40,666 nt of DNA. Source: Ignavibacteria bacterium. GTDB lineage: Bacteria; Bacteroidota; Ignavibacteria; Tepidaquicellales; OLB5. How positions within the stretch are numbered: the stretch's first letter is position 1; every line of letters starts with the position of its first letter. The notes below the pieces were generated by a model that saw only the letters and a program-made list of their open reading frames with translations, was not told the origin of the DNA and did not search any database. The stretch lies in the NCBI GenBank assembly GCA_014879675.1, contig JACSRQ010000110.1, forward strand, positions 1 to 40,666. Reading direction: 5' to 3'. Made by a program: the position numbers and the translations under genes. Shown here piece by piece: positions 32,238 to 40,666 of the stretch.

Positions 32238-32317
32238 AATTTACTTTTTAAATATGTGTTAAACTGTTATCTTCGGGGATTAATTTTCAAATTTACTATT
32301 AAAGGTTAATTAAAATA

Positions 32318-33538
32318 ATGCAAGAATCCGGTTCAAAAAATATCAAAGCAATTGTGATAGTAGCCGCGCTGGGCTATTTTGTCGATATATATGACCTTAT
32401 ACTATTCAGCATTGTGCGCATTTCTTCGCTGAAATCACTTGGCGTTCAGGGCGATGAGCTGCTATCAAGCGGGGTGTTGCTGCTGAATATGCAGATGGCG
32501 GGAATGCTCCTGGGCGGCATTATTTGGGGAATCCTCGGTGATAAGCGGGGAAGGATCTCCGTTCTCTTTGGCTCTATTATAATGTACTCGGTTGCTAACA
32601 TACTGAATGGTATGGTTACCGATGTTACGCAATACGCGGTGCTGAGAGTTATTGCAGGTATTGGGCTTGCAGGTGAGCTTGGCGCAGGAATAACGCTCGT
32701 CAGCGAAGTAATGTCAAAAGAAGCTCGCGGGTATGGTACTACTATTGTTGCCTCAGTTGGAATTTTAGGCGCAGTGGTTGCCGCGCTTGTGGCAGACTAT
32801 TTTGAATGGCGAACCGCGTATTACGTCGGCGGGGGATTAGGCCTGATGCTGCTTTTCCTGAGAATTGGCGTTTATGAATCGGGGATGTTCAAAAATATCA
32901 AAACTGAAGAAGTGAACCGGGGACAGTTCCACCACCTGTTTACCAATTGGGCAAGGTTTGCCAAGTATCTAAAGTGCATTATGATCGGCGCGCCGCTTTG
33001 GTTCGTTGTTGGCGTATTAGTTACATTTTCGGATGCTTTCGCGAAAGCGCTGGGAGTTCAGGGAATCGCCCCCTCGAAATCTGTTATGTTCTGCTACATA
33101 GGGCTTGCTTTCGGTGATCTTTTAAGCGGATTCTTAAGCCAGTACTTTAAATCCCGAAAGAAAATTATCCTGGCATTTGTGATTTCAACCAACATACTGA
33201 TTATCCTTTACCTGTTCGTGAATTCATTTGGAGCATTTTATTTCTATACGATGTGCCTGCTGCTTGGCGTAAGCTGCGGTTATTGGGCGGTATTTGTAAC
33301 CAATGCTTCGGAGCAGTTCGGAACTAACCTGCGCGCAACTGTAACTACAACAGTTCCGAATTTTGTGAGGGGTTCTGTAGTTCCGCTTACGCTGCTGTTC
33401 CAGTTCCTGATCTCTTCGGTTGGCATAATATACTCCGCGGCTATTGTGGCGGGACTCGCACTTGTTCTGGCATATGTATCCGCCGCTAAAATGGAGGAAA
33501 CCTATGGCAAGGATCTGGATTATATTGAAATGATTTGA
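32318..33538 (+). CDS. MFS transporter
   Basis: A 406-residue inner-membrane transporter with twelve predicted helices. The cytoplasmic loop 2-3 motif is GILGDKRGRIS and the start of helix 1 reads GYFVDIYDLILF, as in the metabolite:proton symporter and aromatic-acid transporter branches of the major facilitator superfamily. The helix 4-5 region RVIAGIGLAGELGAGITLVSE also fits those sugar-porter-like groups. Substrate cannot be deduced. No ribosome-binding site is visible. A heptamer repeat array starts 2 bp after the stop. Confidence 0.88.
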   Translation: MQESGSKNIKAIVIVAALGYFVDIYDLILFSIVRISSLKSLGVQGDELLSSGVLLLNMQMAGMLLGGIIWGILGDKRGRISVLFGSIIMYSVANILNGMVTDVTQYAVLRVIAGIGLAGELGAGITLVSEVMSKEARGYGTTIVASVGILGAVVAALVADYFEWRTAYYVGGGLGLMLLFLRIGVYESGMFKNIKTEEVNRGQFHHLFTNWARFAKYLKCIMIGAPLWFVVGVLVTFSDAFAKALGVQGIAPSKSVMFCYIGLAFGDLLSGFLSQYFKSRKKIILAFVISTNILIILYLFVNSFGAFYFYTMCLLLGVSCGYWAVFVTNASEQFGTNLRATVTTTVPNFVRGSVVPLTLLFQFLISSVGIIYSAAIVAGLALVLAYVSAAKMEETYGKDLDYIEMI

Positions 33539-33540
33539 TC

Positions 33541-33624
33541 AAATAACAAATACCAAATATCAAATAACAAAGAACAAATACCAAATATCAAATAACTAAG
33601 AACAAATACCAAATATCAAATAAC
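33541..33624. repeat. heptamer array with 28-bp super-period
   Basis: Twelve consecutive 7-mers: AAATAAC, then AAATACC-AAATATC-AAATAAC with a variable fourth unit (AAAGAAC, TAAGAAC), repeated as 28-bp blocks starting at 33548, 33576 and 33604. The last block ends at 33624. Confidence 0.9.
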
Positions 33625-33644
33625 ATAAGTCTAAAATTCTTTCT

Positions 33645-33705
33645 CCCCCTCTCCTCAGAGGAGAACTGCACCAGCAGTCAGGTGGGGCCGGGGGTGAGGT
33701 GATAT
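33645..33705. repeat. C/G-rich palindromic intergenic repeat
   Basis: A 7-bp-arm palindrome TCTCCTC-A-GAGGAGA (33650-33664) within a C-rich to G-rich segment (CCCCCTCTCC to GGCCGGGGGTGAGG). It looks like a dispersed intergenic repeat, though only one copy is in the window. Confidence 0.45.
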
Positions 33706-33897
33706 AATCAGAAGGTACTCGTTCCACGTAATTAGAGTCAGAAGGAAAACTAAGAGAGGAACAAATGGCTGCTTGAACCAATCACTCTTTGGTATTCGTG
33801 GCACGAGAAATGTTAACGATCCATTGAAACATTTAACATGGTTTTTGCATTTTACATTTTACCACAATAAGTTAATTTTGAGAAATAAAAAATCATA

Positions 33898-35409
33898 ATG
33901 AAAAAGATTTTAATAGCTGCTTTAGTAGTGTTTACATCATGTATATATGCCGACTATACTACGCCTAATACTTCGGTTAGCTGGAACCTGAACGACTTGG
34001 TTACAAATTCCGCCGGGGCTGTAACCTTTTCCGGAGGAACGTACTTTGTAAACTCAAACCTGACTATTGCTTCTTCCGATACTCTCAAATTATTGAGCAA
34101 TGCCACTGTTAAACTGACACAGAACGTTGCTTTTCTCGTAAACGGAACATTGAAGATCAATCCCCCTGATTCAGTTAAATTCACCAGCGCAGATACGACG
34201 CAAAGATTTATGGAGCTTAGGCTTGACGCGGCATCAAATACATCAATGTTCAATAAATTCATATACGAATACAGCCATAACGGTCTGCGGCTTTTAGATG
34301 TGAGTCCGGCATTTACAAACTGTACATTCAGGTTCAATTGCGGGAGCACAACCACTGCAACAACACCTGCTCTGAACCTGTTTAACTCCAGCCCGGTAAT
34401 AAGCAATTGCCTCTTCTACCGCAATAACCGCGGTGCGATTGCCGGCGGATCGAACATAGCCAACGCGCCGCAGATACTTAACAGCCAGTTCATCGAAAAT
34501 AATGTGCTTAATGGTAATGTGCCGCAGATAAATCTCGGGGCATCGGGTTCCGGTACAACGATAATTCGCGGAAATACGATACGCGGGCTTTACACAAATT
34601 GCGGCGGGATCGCATCATTGCCATCCAATCCACTTAACCTAATTATTGAAAACAATATCATCAAAAAGAACAGGTATGGTATTGCACTCAATGGAGCAAC
34701 GACTGCAATAATCAGAAACAATGTTATCGATAGCAACAATATTCAGGGAATTCCAAACCTGGGAGGAAGCGGCATAAATATAGTAGGCGCCGGAGTGAAT
34801 GCAAAAGTTTCTAAAAACACTATCAGATGGAATTTGTGGGGAGTTACTCTGCAAAGTAATGCTGCGCCGGTTTTCGGAGATCTTTCTAATCCCGATACAA
34901 ATTACCAGGGTATGAACCACATCTATAATAATTCGAACTCGGGAATAATTTATGATCTTTACAATAATACACCAAACCTGATTAAAGCTGAGAATAATTT
35001 CTGGGGTACAATGATCGCAGATAGCGTTGAAGCTCATATTTTCCATCAGCCGGATAGCAGCGCGTTCGGGCTGGTTGATTATTTACCGCTATGGTCTCCG
35101 GTTGGGATTTCTCAATCCGGCAGCGAAGTACCCAATACATTCTTGCTGCAAAATGCATACCCGAATCCGTTCAACCCTTCAACCACGATCCGCTTCAGCA
35201 TACCACAAAACGGCAGCAGCCAGGTTAGCGCCAGCTTAAAGGTTTACGATATCTCCGGCAGGCTTGTATCTGTTTTGCTGAACAGCAGGCTTACGGCGGG
35301 AAATTATGAAGTGAGCTTTGATGCCTCGGGCTTAGCGAGTGGATTGTATTTCTACACACTTTCTGCAGAAAATTTCAGCGAAACCAAAAAAATGATATTG
35401 ATTAAATAG
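33898..35409 (+). CDS. right-handed beta-helix T9SS surface protein
   Basis: A 503-residue secreted protein with signal peptide MKKILIAALVVFTSCIYA. Residues about 60-370 are short strand repeats typical of a parallel beta-helix (NNIIKKNRYGIALNG, IIRNNVIDSNNIQG, VSKNTIRWNLWGVTL), as in pectate-lyase-like and periplasmic copper-binding NosD-like folds. No lyase catalytic residues are apparent. The sorting domain begins QNAYPNPFNPSTTIRF, with A replacing the usual N-Y pair order of the other copies, and ends KKMILIK. It probably binds or processes surface polysaccharide, an inference from the fold. Confidence 0.8.
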   Translation: MKKILIAALVVFTSCIYADYTTPNTSVSWNLNDLVTNSAGAVTFSGGTYFVNSNLTIASSDTLKLLSNATVKLTQNVAFLVNGTLKINPPDSVKFTSADTTQRFMELRLDAASNTSMFNKFIYEYSHNGLRLLDVSPAFTNCTFRFNCGSTTTATTPALNLFNSSPVISNCLFYRNNRGAIAGGSNIANAPQILNSQFIENNVLNGNVPQINLGASGSGTTIIRGNTIRGLYTNCGGIASLPSNPLNLIIENNIIKKNRYGIALNGATTAIIRNNVIDSNNIQGIPNLGGSGINIVGAGVNAKVSKNTIRWNLWGVTLQSNAAPVFGDLSNPDTNYQGMNHIYNNSNSGIIYDLYNNTPNLIKAENNFWGTMIADSVEAHIFHQPDSSAFGLVDYLPLWSPVGISQSGSEVPNTFLLQNAYPNPFNPSTTIRFSIPQNGSSQVSASLKVYDISGRLVSVLLNSRLTAGNYEVSFDASGLASGLYFYTLSAENFSETKKMILIK

Positions 35410-35513
35410 CGGTCATTTCAATAGTTTCTGCCTCAGACTTAGTATTCTTCTTGAATTAACATACAGTTTTGCATAACTTTGGATACAATCCATAAATAAA
35501 CCAAAACGTACAT

Positions 35514-37916
35514 ATGAATTCAAGAAGAGTACTGTTTGCTCTATTAATACCCATCTTGGCAATTGGCCTATCCCTTGTGGGCTTTCACAATAATTCCGAA
35601 AATACCGAAATACAGGAAAAACATTCGCAGGTAAAGATCTTTGCGTCAACAGATCTTGATATCAAACGTATCGAAGATGCCGGACTGCATATTGATCATG
35701 CCGAAAACAACGGCGATCATTTGATCACCTGGCTTTCCGCTTCGGAAATTGAAATGCTGAAGAGATCCGGGGTTGCATACCAGATTACTGTGGACGACTG
35801 GATGGCTTACTACAATGCATTGCCTAAGATGACAGAAGCCGAAATGCAGGCAGCGATAACGAATTCAACTTCAGATGTTGCGATAACACATTCCGTTTAC
35901 GGCTCAATGGGCGGATACATGACGTATGCGCAAATCATAAATAAGCTTGATTCAATGCGGCTTGAATATCCGGGGCTTATCTCAACGAAATTTTCTATCG
36001 GCAGCACACATCTTGGCAACCAAATGTGGACAGTCCGCGTTTCTAATTCTCCCGATGCACCAACAGGCAGGCCCGAGGTCTGGTTTCACTCGCTTATTCA
36101 CGCGCGTGAGCCGATGAGCATGACACAGAACATTTACTTCATTTACTGGCTGCTGGAAAATTATAACCGCGATCCGCTTGCAACATATATATTAAGATAC
36201 CGCGAGCTTTACTTTACCCCGGTATTTAATGTTGATGGATATCTGCATAACCAGACAACAAATCCAAATGGCGGCGGAATGTGGCGTATCAGCCGCAAGC
36301 CGTGTACCGGCGGAACAGGCGCCGATCTAAACAGGAATTACGGTCCGTATGCATTCTGGAATTTTGGCGGACCCGGCGGCAGCGGTTCATCTACAATTTG
36401 CGGCGATGAAACATTCCGCGGCGACCTGCCTTTCGACCAGGTTGAAACACAGAACGCTATGAACTTTGTGAACTCAAGGAATTTTAAAGGCGCGTTAAGC
36501 TATCATACTTACGGAAATTATTTCATCAGGCCGTGGGGACACTCGGGTGTGCCTTCACCGGATGAAAATATATTCCAGAATTTTTCGGCGGATATGGCTT
36601 TGCATAATCACTACACGCTCGGCAGATCGCTTGAAACTGTCGGTTATACCGTACGTGGTACAACCGATGACTGGTATTACAGCGATTCAGGCCACGCGAA
36701 GATAATCGCAATGACACCCGAAGTAGGTACAGGGACAGATGGCTTTTGGCCCGCTCAGAACAGGATACTTCCGCTGGCACAATCAACAGTTTGGTCAAAT
36801 ACATATTTTGCGCTTTCATGCGGCGGTTATGTTGCCCCGGTTAATACACAGCTGAATAAAACATCATACAATCCCGGTGAATCGGGCAGCATAAAAGTAA
36901 GCTTCAAAAATAAAGGATTAATGGCATCACAGAATGTAAAAATAGAGCTCGCTTCACAGAGTCCGTATATTAACATCACTTCTGCTACATTCAATTACAA
37001 TTTTGTGAATTCATATTACCAGGATAGCCTTACCCTGAATTTTAACATACTTGGTTCTGCGCCGGTTAATATGGGTTTACCGATACTTCTCACGATAAAA
37101 CAGAATGATACTAGCATAGTTCACCGGCAGAAAGTTTATGTTTGCATTGGTGCGGGAACGAACACACTTTCCGATAGCGCCGAAAACGGAATGACGAACT
37201 GGACAGCAACCGGTGGTTGGAATACCAGCACCGTGCAGTCGTATTCACCAACGCGCTCATTTTCAGAAAGTCCGACCGGCAACTACACCAACAGCTCGGT
37301 TAGAACTATGACGCTCACCACCGGAAGGAATATATCCACAGTGCCAGTAACGATATTAAGCTTCTTCACCAGGTTTAACATCGAGCCACTGGATAATGCC
37401 TATGTGGATGTATCAAGCGATAACGGTACAACATGGAGCTCTGTTAAATATTTTAACGGCGTGCAGAATGAATGGAAGCAGGAAGTTCTGGATATAACAG
37501 AGCTTGCAAACGGATCAACCACACTGAAGATACGGTTTACAGTTGTAACCAACCGCAATACTGTTGCCGACGGCTGGTATGTTGATAACATCAAGCTCAC
37601 AAATTACCAGGATGTTTTGACTGGTATAAGTTATGTGCCCGAAGTGCCGAATGTATTTTCGCTGGAACAGAACTATCCCAACCCGTTCAATCCTGAAACA
37701 AAGATAAAATACAGTCTGCCGAAGACTTCAATGGTGAAGCTGGTTGTGTATGATGCGCTTGGCAAAGTTGTTAACACGCTTGTGAACGAAGAACAGGCAG
37801 CGGGAATTTATGAGATCAATGTTGACGGATTAAAGGGCCTTGCCTCGGGAATTTATTTCTACAGAATTTCTGCCGGCAGCTTCACGGATGTGAAGAAAAT
37901 GGTACTGATAAAGTAA
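35514..37916 (+). CDS. T9SS-sorted M14 zinc carboxypeptidase
   Basis: An 800-residue secreted metallopeptidase. The first 20-25 residues are a signal peptide (RRVLFALLIPILAIGLSLVG), followed by a propeptide-like region to about 115. The M14 catalytic domain (about 135-440) has the zinc ligands H196 and E199 (HAREP) and H331 (LSYHTYG), the substrate-binding DLNRNYGPYAFW and the catalytic glutamate E403 (MTPEVGTG). A CARDB-like or fibronectin-like region (SYNPGESGSIKVSFKNKG) and a jelly-roll domain (about 560-700) precede the T9SS sorting domain (LEQNYPNPFNPETKIKY to KKMVLIK). It probably removes C-terminal residues from extracellular peptides; the specificity is unknown. Confidence 0.92.
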   Translation: MNSRRVLFALLIPILAIGLSLVGFHNNSENTEIQEKHSQVKIFASTDLDIKRIEDAGLHIDHAENNGDHLITWLSASEIEMLKRSGVAYQITVDDWMAYYNALPKMTEAEMQAAITNSTSDVAITHSVYGSMGGYMTYAQIINKLDSMRLEYPGLISTKFSIGSTHLGNQMWTVRVSNSPDAPTGRPEVWFHSLIHAREPMSMTQNIYFIYWLLENYNRDPLATYILRYRELYFTPVFNVDGYLHNQTTNPNGGGMWRISRKPCTGGTGADLNRNYGPYAFWNFGGPGGSGSSTICGDETFRGDLPFDQVETQNAMNFVNSRNFKGALSYHTYGNYFIRPWGHSGVPSPDENIFQNFSADMALHNHYTLGRSLETVGYTVRGTTDDWYYSDSGHAKIIAMTPEVGTGTDGFWPAQNRILPLAQSTVWSNTYFALSCGGYVAPVNTQLNKTSYNPGESGSIKVSFKNKGLMASQNVKIELASQSPYINITSATFNYNFVNSYYQDSLTLNFNILGSAPVNMGLPILLTIKQNDTSIVHRQKVYVCIGAGTNTLSDSAENGMTNWTATGGWNTSTVQSYSPTRSFSESPTGNYTNSSVRTMTLTTGRNISTVPVTILSFFTRFNIEPLDNAYVDVSSDNGTTWSSVKYFNGVQNEWKQEVLDITELANGSTTLKIRFTVVTNRNTVADGWYVDNIKLTNYQDVLTGISYVPEVPNVFSLEQNYPNPFNPETKIKYSLPKTSMVKLVVYDALGKVVNTLVNEEQAAGIYEINVDGLKGLASGIYFYRISAGSFTDVKKMVLIK

Positions 37917-38016
37917 CGAAACTGATTCAGTCAAGCGGCGGCTTCCGCAGAATAGCAAAATAAAAAATATTATTTTTAATGATATTCATTAGATAAAATT
38001 TCATCAGAAGTACTAC

Positions 38017-38040
38017 AAGCCTGCTTTGTTAAGCAGGCTT
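38017..38040. other. perfect hairpin upstream of the last gene
   Basis: 10-bp arms AAGCCTGCTT / AAGCAGGCTT around TGTT, 22 bp before the ATG at 38063. There is no T run on either strand, so it may be a leader structure rather than a terminator of the preceding gene. Confidence 0.5.
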
Positions 38041-38062
38041 GGTTATATATTGAGGTAAAAAA

Positions 38063-40600
38063 ATGAAATATATGAGACATTTGTTCATCCTGTTAACTGT
38101 AGTTATCACATTGTCTGTTTCATATTTATACTTATTTAAAACAGATCAATTGCCGCACGGAACTAAGGGAAAGATTCCCGGCGCTCCGGCAGAAGATTGG
38201 TTCGAAAAACAGCGCGCGTTCCCGTATGACGAAATTCCCCCGAACAAATACCCAGAAGCTATAAGCTATGTGAAACAAATGCCGGCCTATTTGCATGATA
38301 ACCCGCTTCCATGGGTTCTGGCAGGACCGACAAATATTGAAGGCAGGATCACAACAATTGTTATACATCCAACAAATCCTCAAATTGTGTACGCAGGTAC
38401 AGCCAATGGCGGTATATGGAAATCAACCAATTTTTGCCAGAGCTGGGTAAGTGTATTCGATAACCAGAATACTTCCTCGATCGGGGCGCTGGTTTTGGAT
38501 CCGGTAAATCCAAACATCCTTTATTGCGGGACCGGTGAATCAAATTCTCTGAGAAGTTATTACCCTGGAACAGGGATGTATAAATCGACGGATGCAGGAG
38601 CATCATGGAGCTTCATAGGATTGGGTGACGCATATAGTTTTGGGAATATTGCTATTAATCCGTTAAACACACAAGTATTATATGCTGCTGCCGTAGGCTC
38701 GACCCGCAGAAAAAATAATGAGCGCGGTGTTTACCGTTCTACAAATGGCGGGGGATCTTGGATCCAATCGTTATTTATCGCTGATTCAGTTGGCGCGATT
38801 GATGTTGTTGTTGACCCTGTAAATCCGAATAAAGTATTTGCCGCAATGTGGGAAAGACAGCGCAGGGAGGATTACGTTAAATACGGCGGACCCATGTCTG
38901 CTTTATATCTTTCCACTAATGCCGGTGTAAACTGGAGCGTTGTTAACGGCGGGTTCCCATCAAACTCATTTGATATGGGAAGAATATCGCTGGATATTTG
39001 CGCTTCAAATCCGCAGGTAGTTTATGCTCTGACTGCTTATGCAAATGGCAATTCAAGGGGTTTGTATAAATCAACTGATGGCGGTGTTGCATGGGTTTTA
39101 ATTAACAGCTCGGTTGCGGGTTCATCAAATTATGCATGGTTCAACAGGATATGTAAAGTGGATCCTGCTAACCCTAATATAGTTTATTGCGGTGGTCTTA
39201 ACATGGAAAGAAGTACCAACGGCGGAACATCATTTTCAACTATCGGGGCTTCACATGTTGATCATCATGCACAGGCATTTGCTCCTTCAAACCCGAATTT
39301 TGTTGTAAACGGAAATGACGGGGGCATTGATTACTCAACTAATGGCGGTGTAAGCTGGCTAGCCAGCAATTCTTTGCCGATTACTCAATTTTATGCAGGT
39401 GAGATTGATAATAATAGTCCGGCAACAATTCTGGGCGGAGCACAGGATAACGGCACAAACAGAACTACAGGCAGTCCCGGCGGCTGGCAAAGCATTAATG
39501 GAGGAGATGGATTTTACTGCCTGGTTGATTATACAACTTCACAAAGAGTTTATGCGTCTTCCCAAACCGGAGGATTGGTACGCTCAACAAATGGGGGAAC
39601 GAGTTTTTTAAGCGCAACTTCCGGGCTGGATCTTTCCTATACCAACTGGATGACACCTTATGTTATGGATAAAAATAATCCGTTGGTGCTTTACTGCGGT
39701 ACTTACAAGATACACAAAACTACAAATGGTATGCAGAGCTGGACTCAGATAAGTCCCGACCTGACAAACGGGCATGTGCAGAATCTGGGAACCATAACAA
39801 CTGTTGATGTATCTGCTTCAAACCCGGCAGTAATATACTGCGGAACTGACGATGCGAATGTGTGGGTAACAACAAACGGGGGAGGGAACTGGGCAAAAAT
39901 AATTACTGGTCTGCCTTACAGGTGGGTAACAAGAGTTACAATTCATCCCACGCTTGCCAATGTTTGTTATGTAACGCTCTCAGGGTACAAAACTGATTCA
40001 ACCGGTGCGCATGTTTTTAAAACTACCAATTACGGCTCCTCATGGATTTCAATTTCATCTAATCTTCCCAATGCACCTGTGAATGATCTGGTAATTGATC
40101 CGGTGTTGAATCAGACTTTATATCTTGCTACTGATGTTGGAGTGATGCTAAGTACAAATGATGGCGGCTCGTGGTCGCTCTTCAGCCAAGGGATACCTTC
40201 GAGTGTACCTTGCCATGACCTGACAATTCATAACGGAACCAGGAAACTTGTTGTATGGACACATGGCAGAAGCGCATATTCAACCGATATGGTACTTGTT
40301 GGTATCGAGCCTGTAAGCAGCGAAATTCCGGATGTATTCAAATTGTGGCAGAACTATCCCAACCCGTTTAATCCGGTAACGAAGATTAGATTTCAGATAA
40401 GCGGTTCATCAGCAGCACAGACATTCCTGTCTGTGTATGATATAAACGGCAAAGAAATATCATTACTTGTAAATGCAGACCTTAAACCGGGAACTTATGA
40501 AATAAGCTTCGATGCATCGGGACTTTCAAGCGGCGTGTATTTCTATAAGATCTCAGCAGGAAGGTTTACGGATGTGAAGAAGATGATATTGGTGAAATAG
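38063..40600 (+). CDS. multi-Asp-box T9SS surface protein (sortilin/BNR-like propeller)
   Basis: An 845-residue secreted protein; the ATG follows TTGAGGTAAAAAA and a signal peptide (MRHLFILLTVVITLSVSYLY). At least ten Asp-box hairpins run from about residue 120 to 705: KSTDAGASW, RSTNGGGSW, LSTNAGVNW, KSTDGGVAW, YSTNGGVSW, KTTNYGSSW and LSTNDGGSW, alternating with DPVNPNILYCGTGE-type strands. This is the pattern of VPS10/sortilin or BNR beta-propellers such as xyloglucanase-like proteins. No glycosidase catalytic motif is obvious. The T9SS sorting domain (LWQNYPNPFNPVTKIRF) ends KKMILVK. Likely binding or glycan-active surface protein. An octamer array starts at its stop codon. Confidence 0.85.
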   Translation: MKYMRHLFILLTVVITLSVSYLYLFKTDQLPHGTKGKIPGAPAEDWFEKQRAFPYDEIPPNKYPEAISYVKQMPAYLHDNPLPWVLAGPTNIEGRITTIVIHPTNPQIVYAGTANGGIWKSTNFCQSWVSVFDNQNTSSIGALVLDPVNPNILYCGTGESNSLRSYYPGTGMYKSTDAGASWSFIGLGDAYSFGNIAINPLNTQVLYAAAVGSTRRKNNERGVYRSTNGGGSWIQSLFIADSVGAIDVVVDPVNPNKVFAAMWERQRREDYVKYGGPMSALYLSTNAGVNWSVVNGGFPSNSFDMGRISLDICASNPQVVYALTAYANGNSRGLYKSTDGGVAWVLINSSVAGSSNYAWFNRICKVDPANPNIVYCGGLNMERSTNGGTSFSTIGASHVDHHAQAFAPSNPNFVVNGNDGGIDYSTNGGVSWLASNSLPITQFYAGEIDNNSPATILGGAQDNGTNRTTGSPGGWQSINGGDGFYCLVDYTTSQRVYASSQTGGLVRSTNGGTSFLSATSGLDLSYTNWMTPYVMDKNNPLVLYCGTYKIHKTTNGMQSWTQISPDLTNGHVQNLGTITTVDVSASNPAVIYCGTDDANVWVTTNGGGNWAKIITGLPYRWVTRVTIHPTLANVCYVTLSGYKTDSTGAHVFKTTNYGSSWISISSNLPNAPVNDLVIDPVLNQTLYLATDVGVMLSTNDGGSWSLFSQGIPSSVPCHDLTIHNGTRKLVVWTHGRSAYSTDMVLVGIEPVSSEIPDVFKLWQNYPNPFNPVTKIRFQISGSSAAQTFLSVYDINGKEISLLVNADLKPGTYEISFDASGLSSGVYFYKISAGRFTDVKKMILVK

Positions 40601-40656
40601 ATGAGTAGGTGAGTGGGTAAGTAGTGAAATAGGTGAGTAGTAAAGTAGTTGAGTAG
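40593..40656. repeat. octamer array starting in the last codons
   Basis: Eight consecutive 8-mers of the type GTGAGTAG: TGAAATAG (40593-40600, which includes the stop codon), ATGAGTAG, GTGAGTGG, GTAAGTAG, TGAAATAG, GTGAGTAG, TAAAGTAG and TTGAGTAG. The array runs to near the window edge. Confidence 0.8.
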
Positions 40657-40666
40657 GAAGCGGCAA

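Larger units (their letters stand above)
33539..33897. other. gene-free interval with repeat array
   Basis: These 359 bases hold the heptamer array (33541-33624), a second palindromic segment at 33645-33705 and about 190 bases with no further structure I can identify before the beta-helix gene. No promoter with 17-bp spacing is clear; TTGCAT (33845-33850) with TAAGTT (33868-33873) is a weak candidate. Confidence 0.6.

Noticed and set aside
33541-33624. CRISPR array
   Set aside because: Units are contiguous 7-mers with no spacers, and no cas genes are nearby.
33954-34406. Antisense frame of 150 codons in the beta-helix gene
   Set aside because: Opposite to a clearly secreted T9SS protein; no independent support.
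1-40666. tRNA, rRNA or riboswitch genes
   Set aside because: Reading both strands I found no tRNA arm pattern, rRNA segment or riboswitch consensus that I could support.

Overview
The window looks like a chromosomal segment from a member of the Bacteroidota/Chlorobiota (FCB) group, most likely an Ignavibacteria-type lineage. The main reason is nine secreted proteins ending in the same roughly 80-residue type IX secretion (T9SS) type A sorting domain with a YPNPFNP core. The placement is an inference from protein style; there is no rRNA or other phylogenetic marker here beyond ftsY, mutL, rsmD and coaD. No T9SS machinery gene lies in the window.

Layout. (1) 1-280: a cluster of six short hairpins with unrelated stems. 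(2) 281-2290: a tight plus-strand run encoding a PilM-like actin-fold protein, RsmD and CoaD, met tail to tail by an alpha/beta hydrolase. (3) 3321-11625: five consecutive T9SS surface proteins, four of them kelch-type beta-propellers, each with its own recognisable promoter. Two share a near-identical 3' end and terminator. (4) 11626-12191: a gene-free stretch of dispersed palindromes. (5) 12192-22133 (minus strand): a nine-gene polysaccharide region. It holds a DegT/DnrJ aminotransferase, an initiating polyprenyl-phosphate sugar-1-P transferase, a Gfo/Idh/MocA dehydrogenase, a hexapeptide acyltransferase, an HddA-like heptose kinase, an SDR epimerase, GmhA, a Wzi-like outer-membrane barrel and an M20 amidohydrolase. 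The enzymes resemble those making diacetamido-uronic acids and heptoses. (6) 22264-25182 (minus): a TerC-family membrane protein lacking its first helix, a small lipoprotein and a large helical protein of unknown function. (7) 25429-27901: a fibronectin-III protein and an Asp-box T9SS protein. (8) 28106-31037: ftsY and an endonuclease-type mutL. (9) 31302-33538: a divergent HAD-like protein and an MFS transporter. (10) 33898-40600: three more T9SS proteins (beta-helix, M14 zinc carboxypeptidase, Asp-box propeller).

The window combines conserved housekeeping genes, a cell-surface polysaccharide locus and a rich set of secreted adhesin- or enzyme-like proteins. The sorting domain would direct these through T9SS, and in other T9SS bacteria such proteins are often attached to surface polysaccharide. 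I do not see a defence island, prophage, insertion sequence or CRISPR array. The most unusual signals are non-coding: different repeat families that begin 0-4 bp after stop codons, a heptamer array with a 28-bp super-period, an octamer array in phase with a gene's last codons, a repeat that supplies the mutL start codon, and a shared sorting-domain-plus-terminator module.
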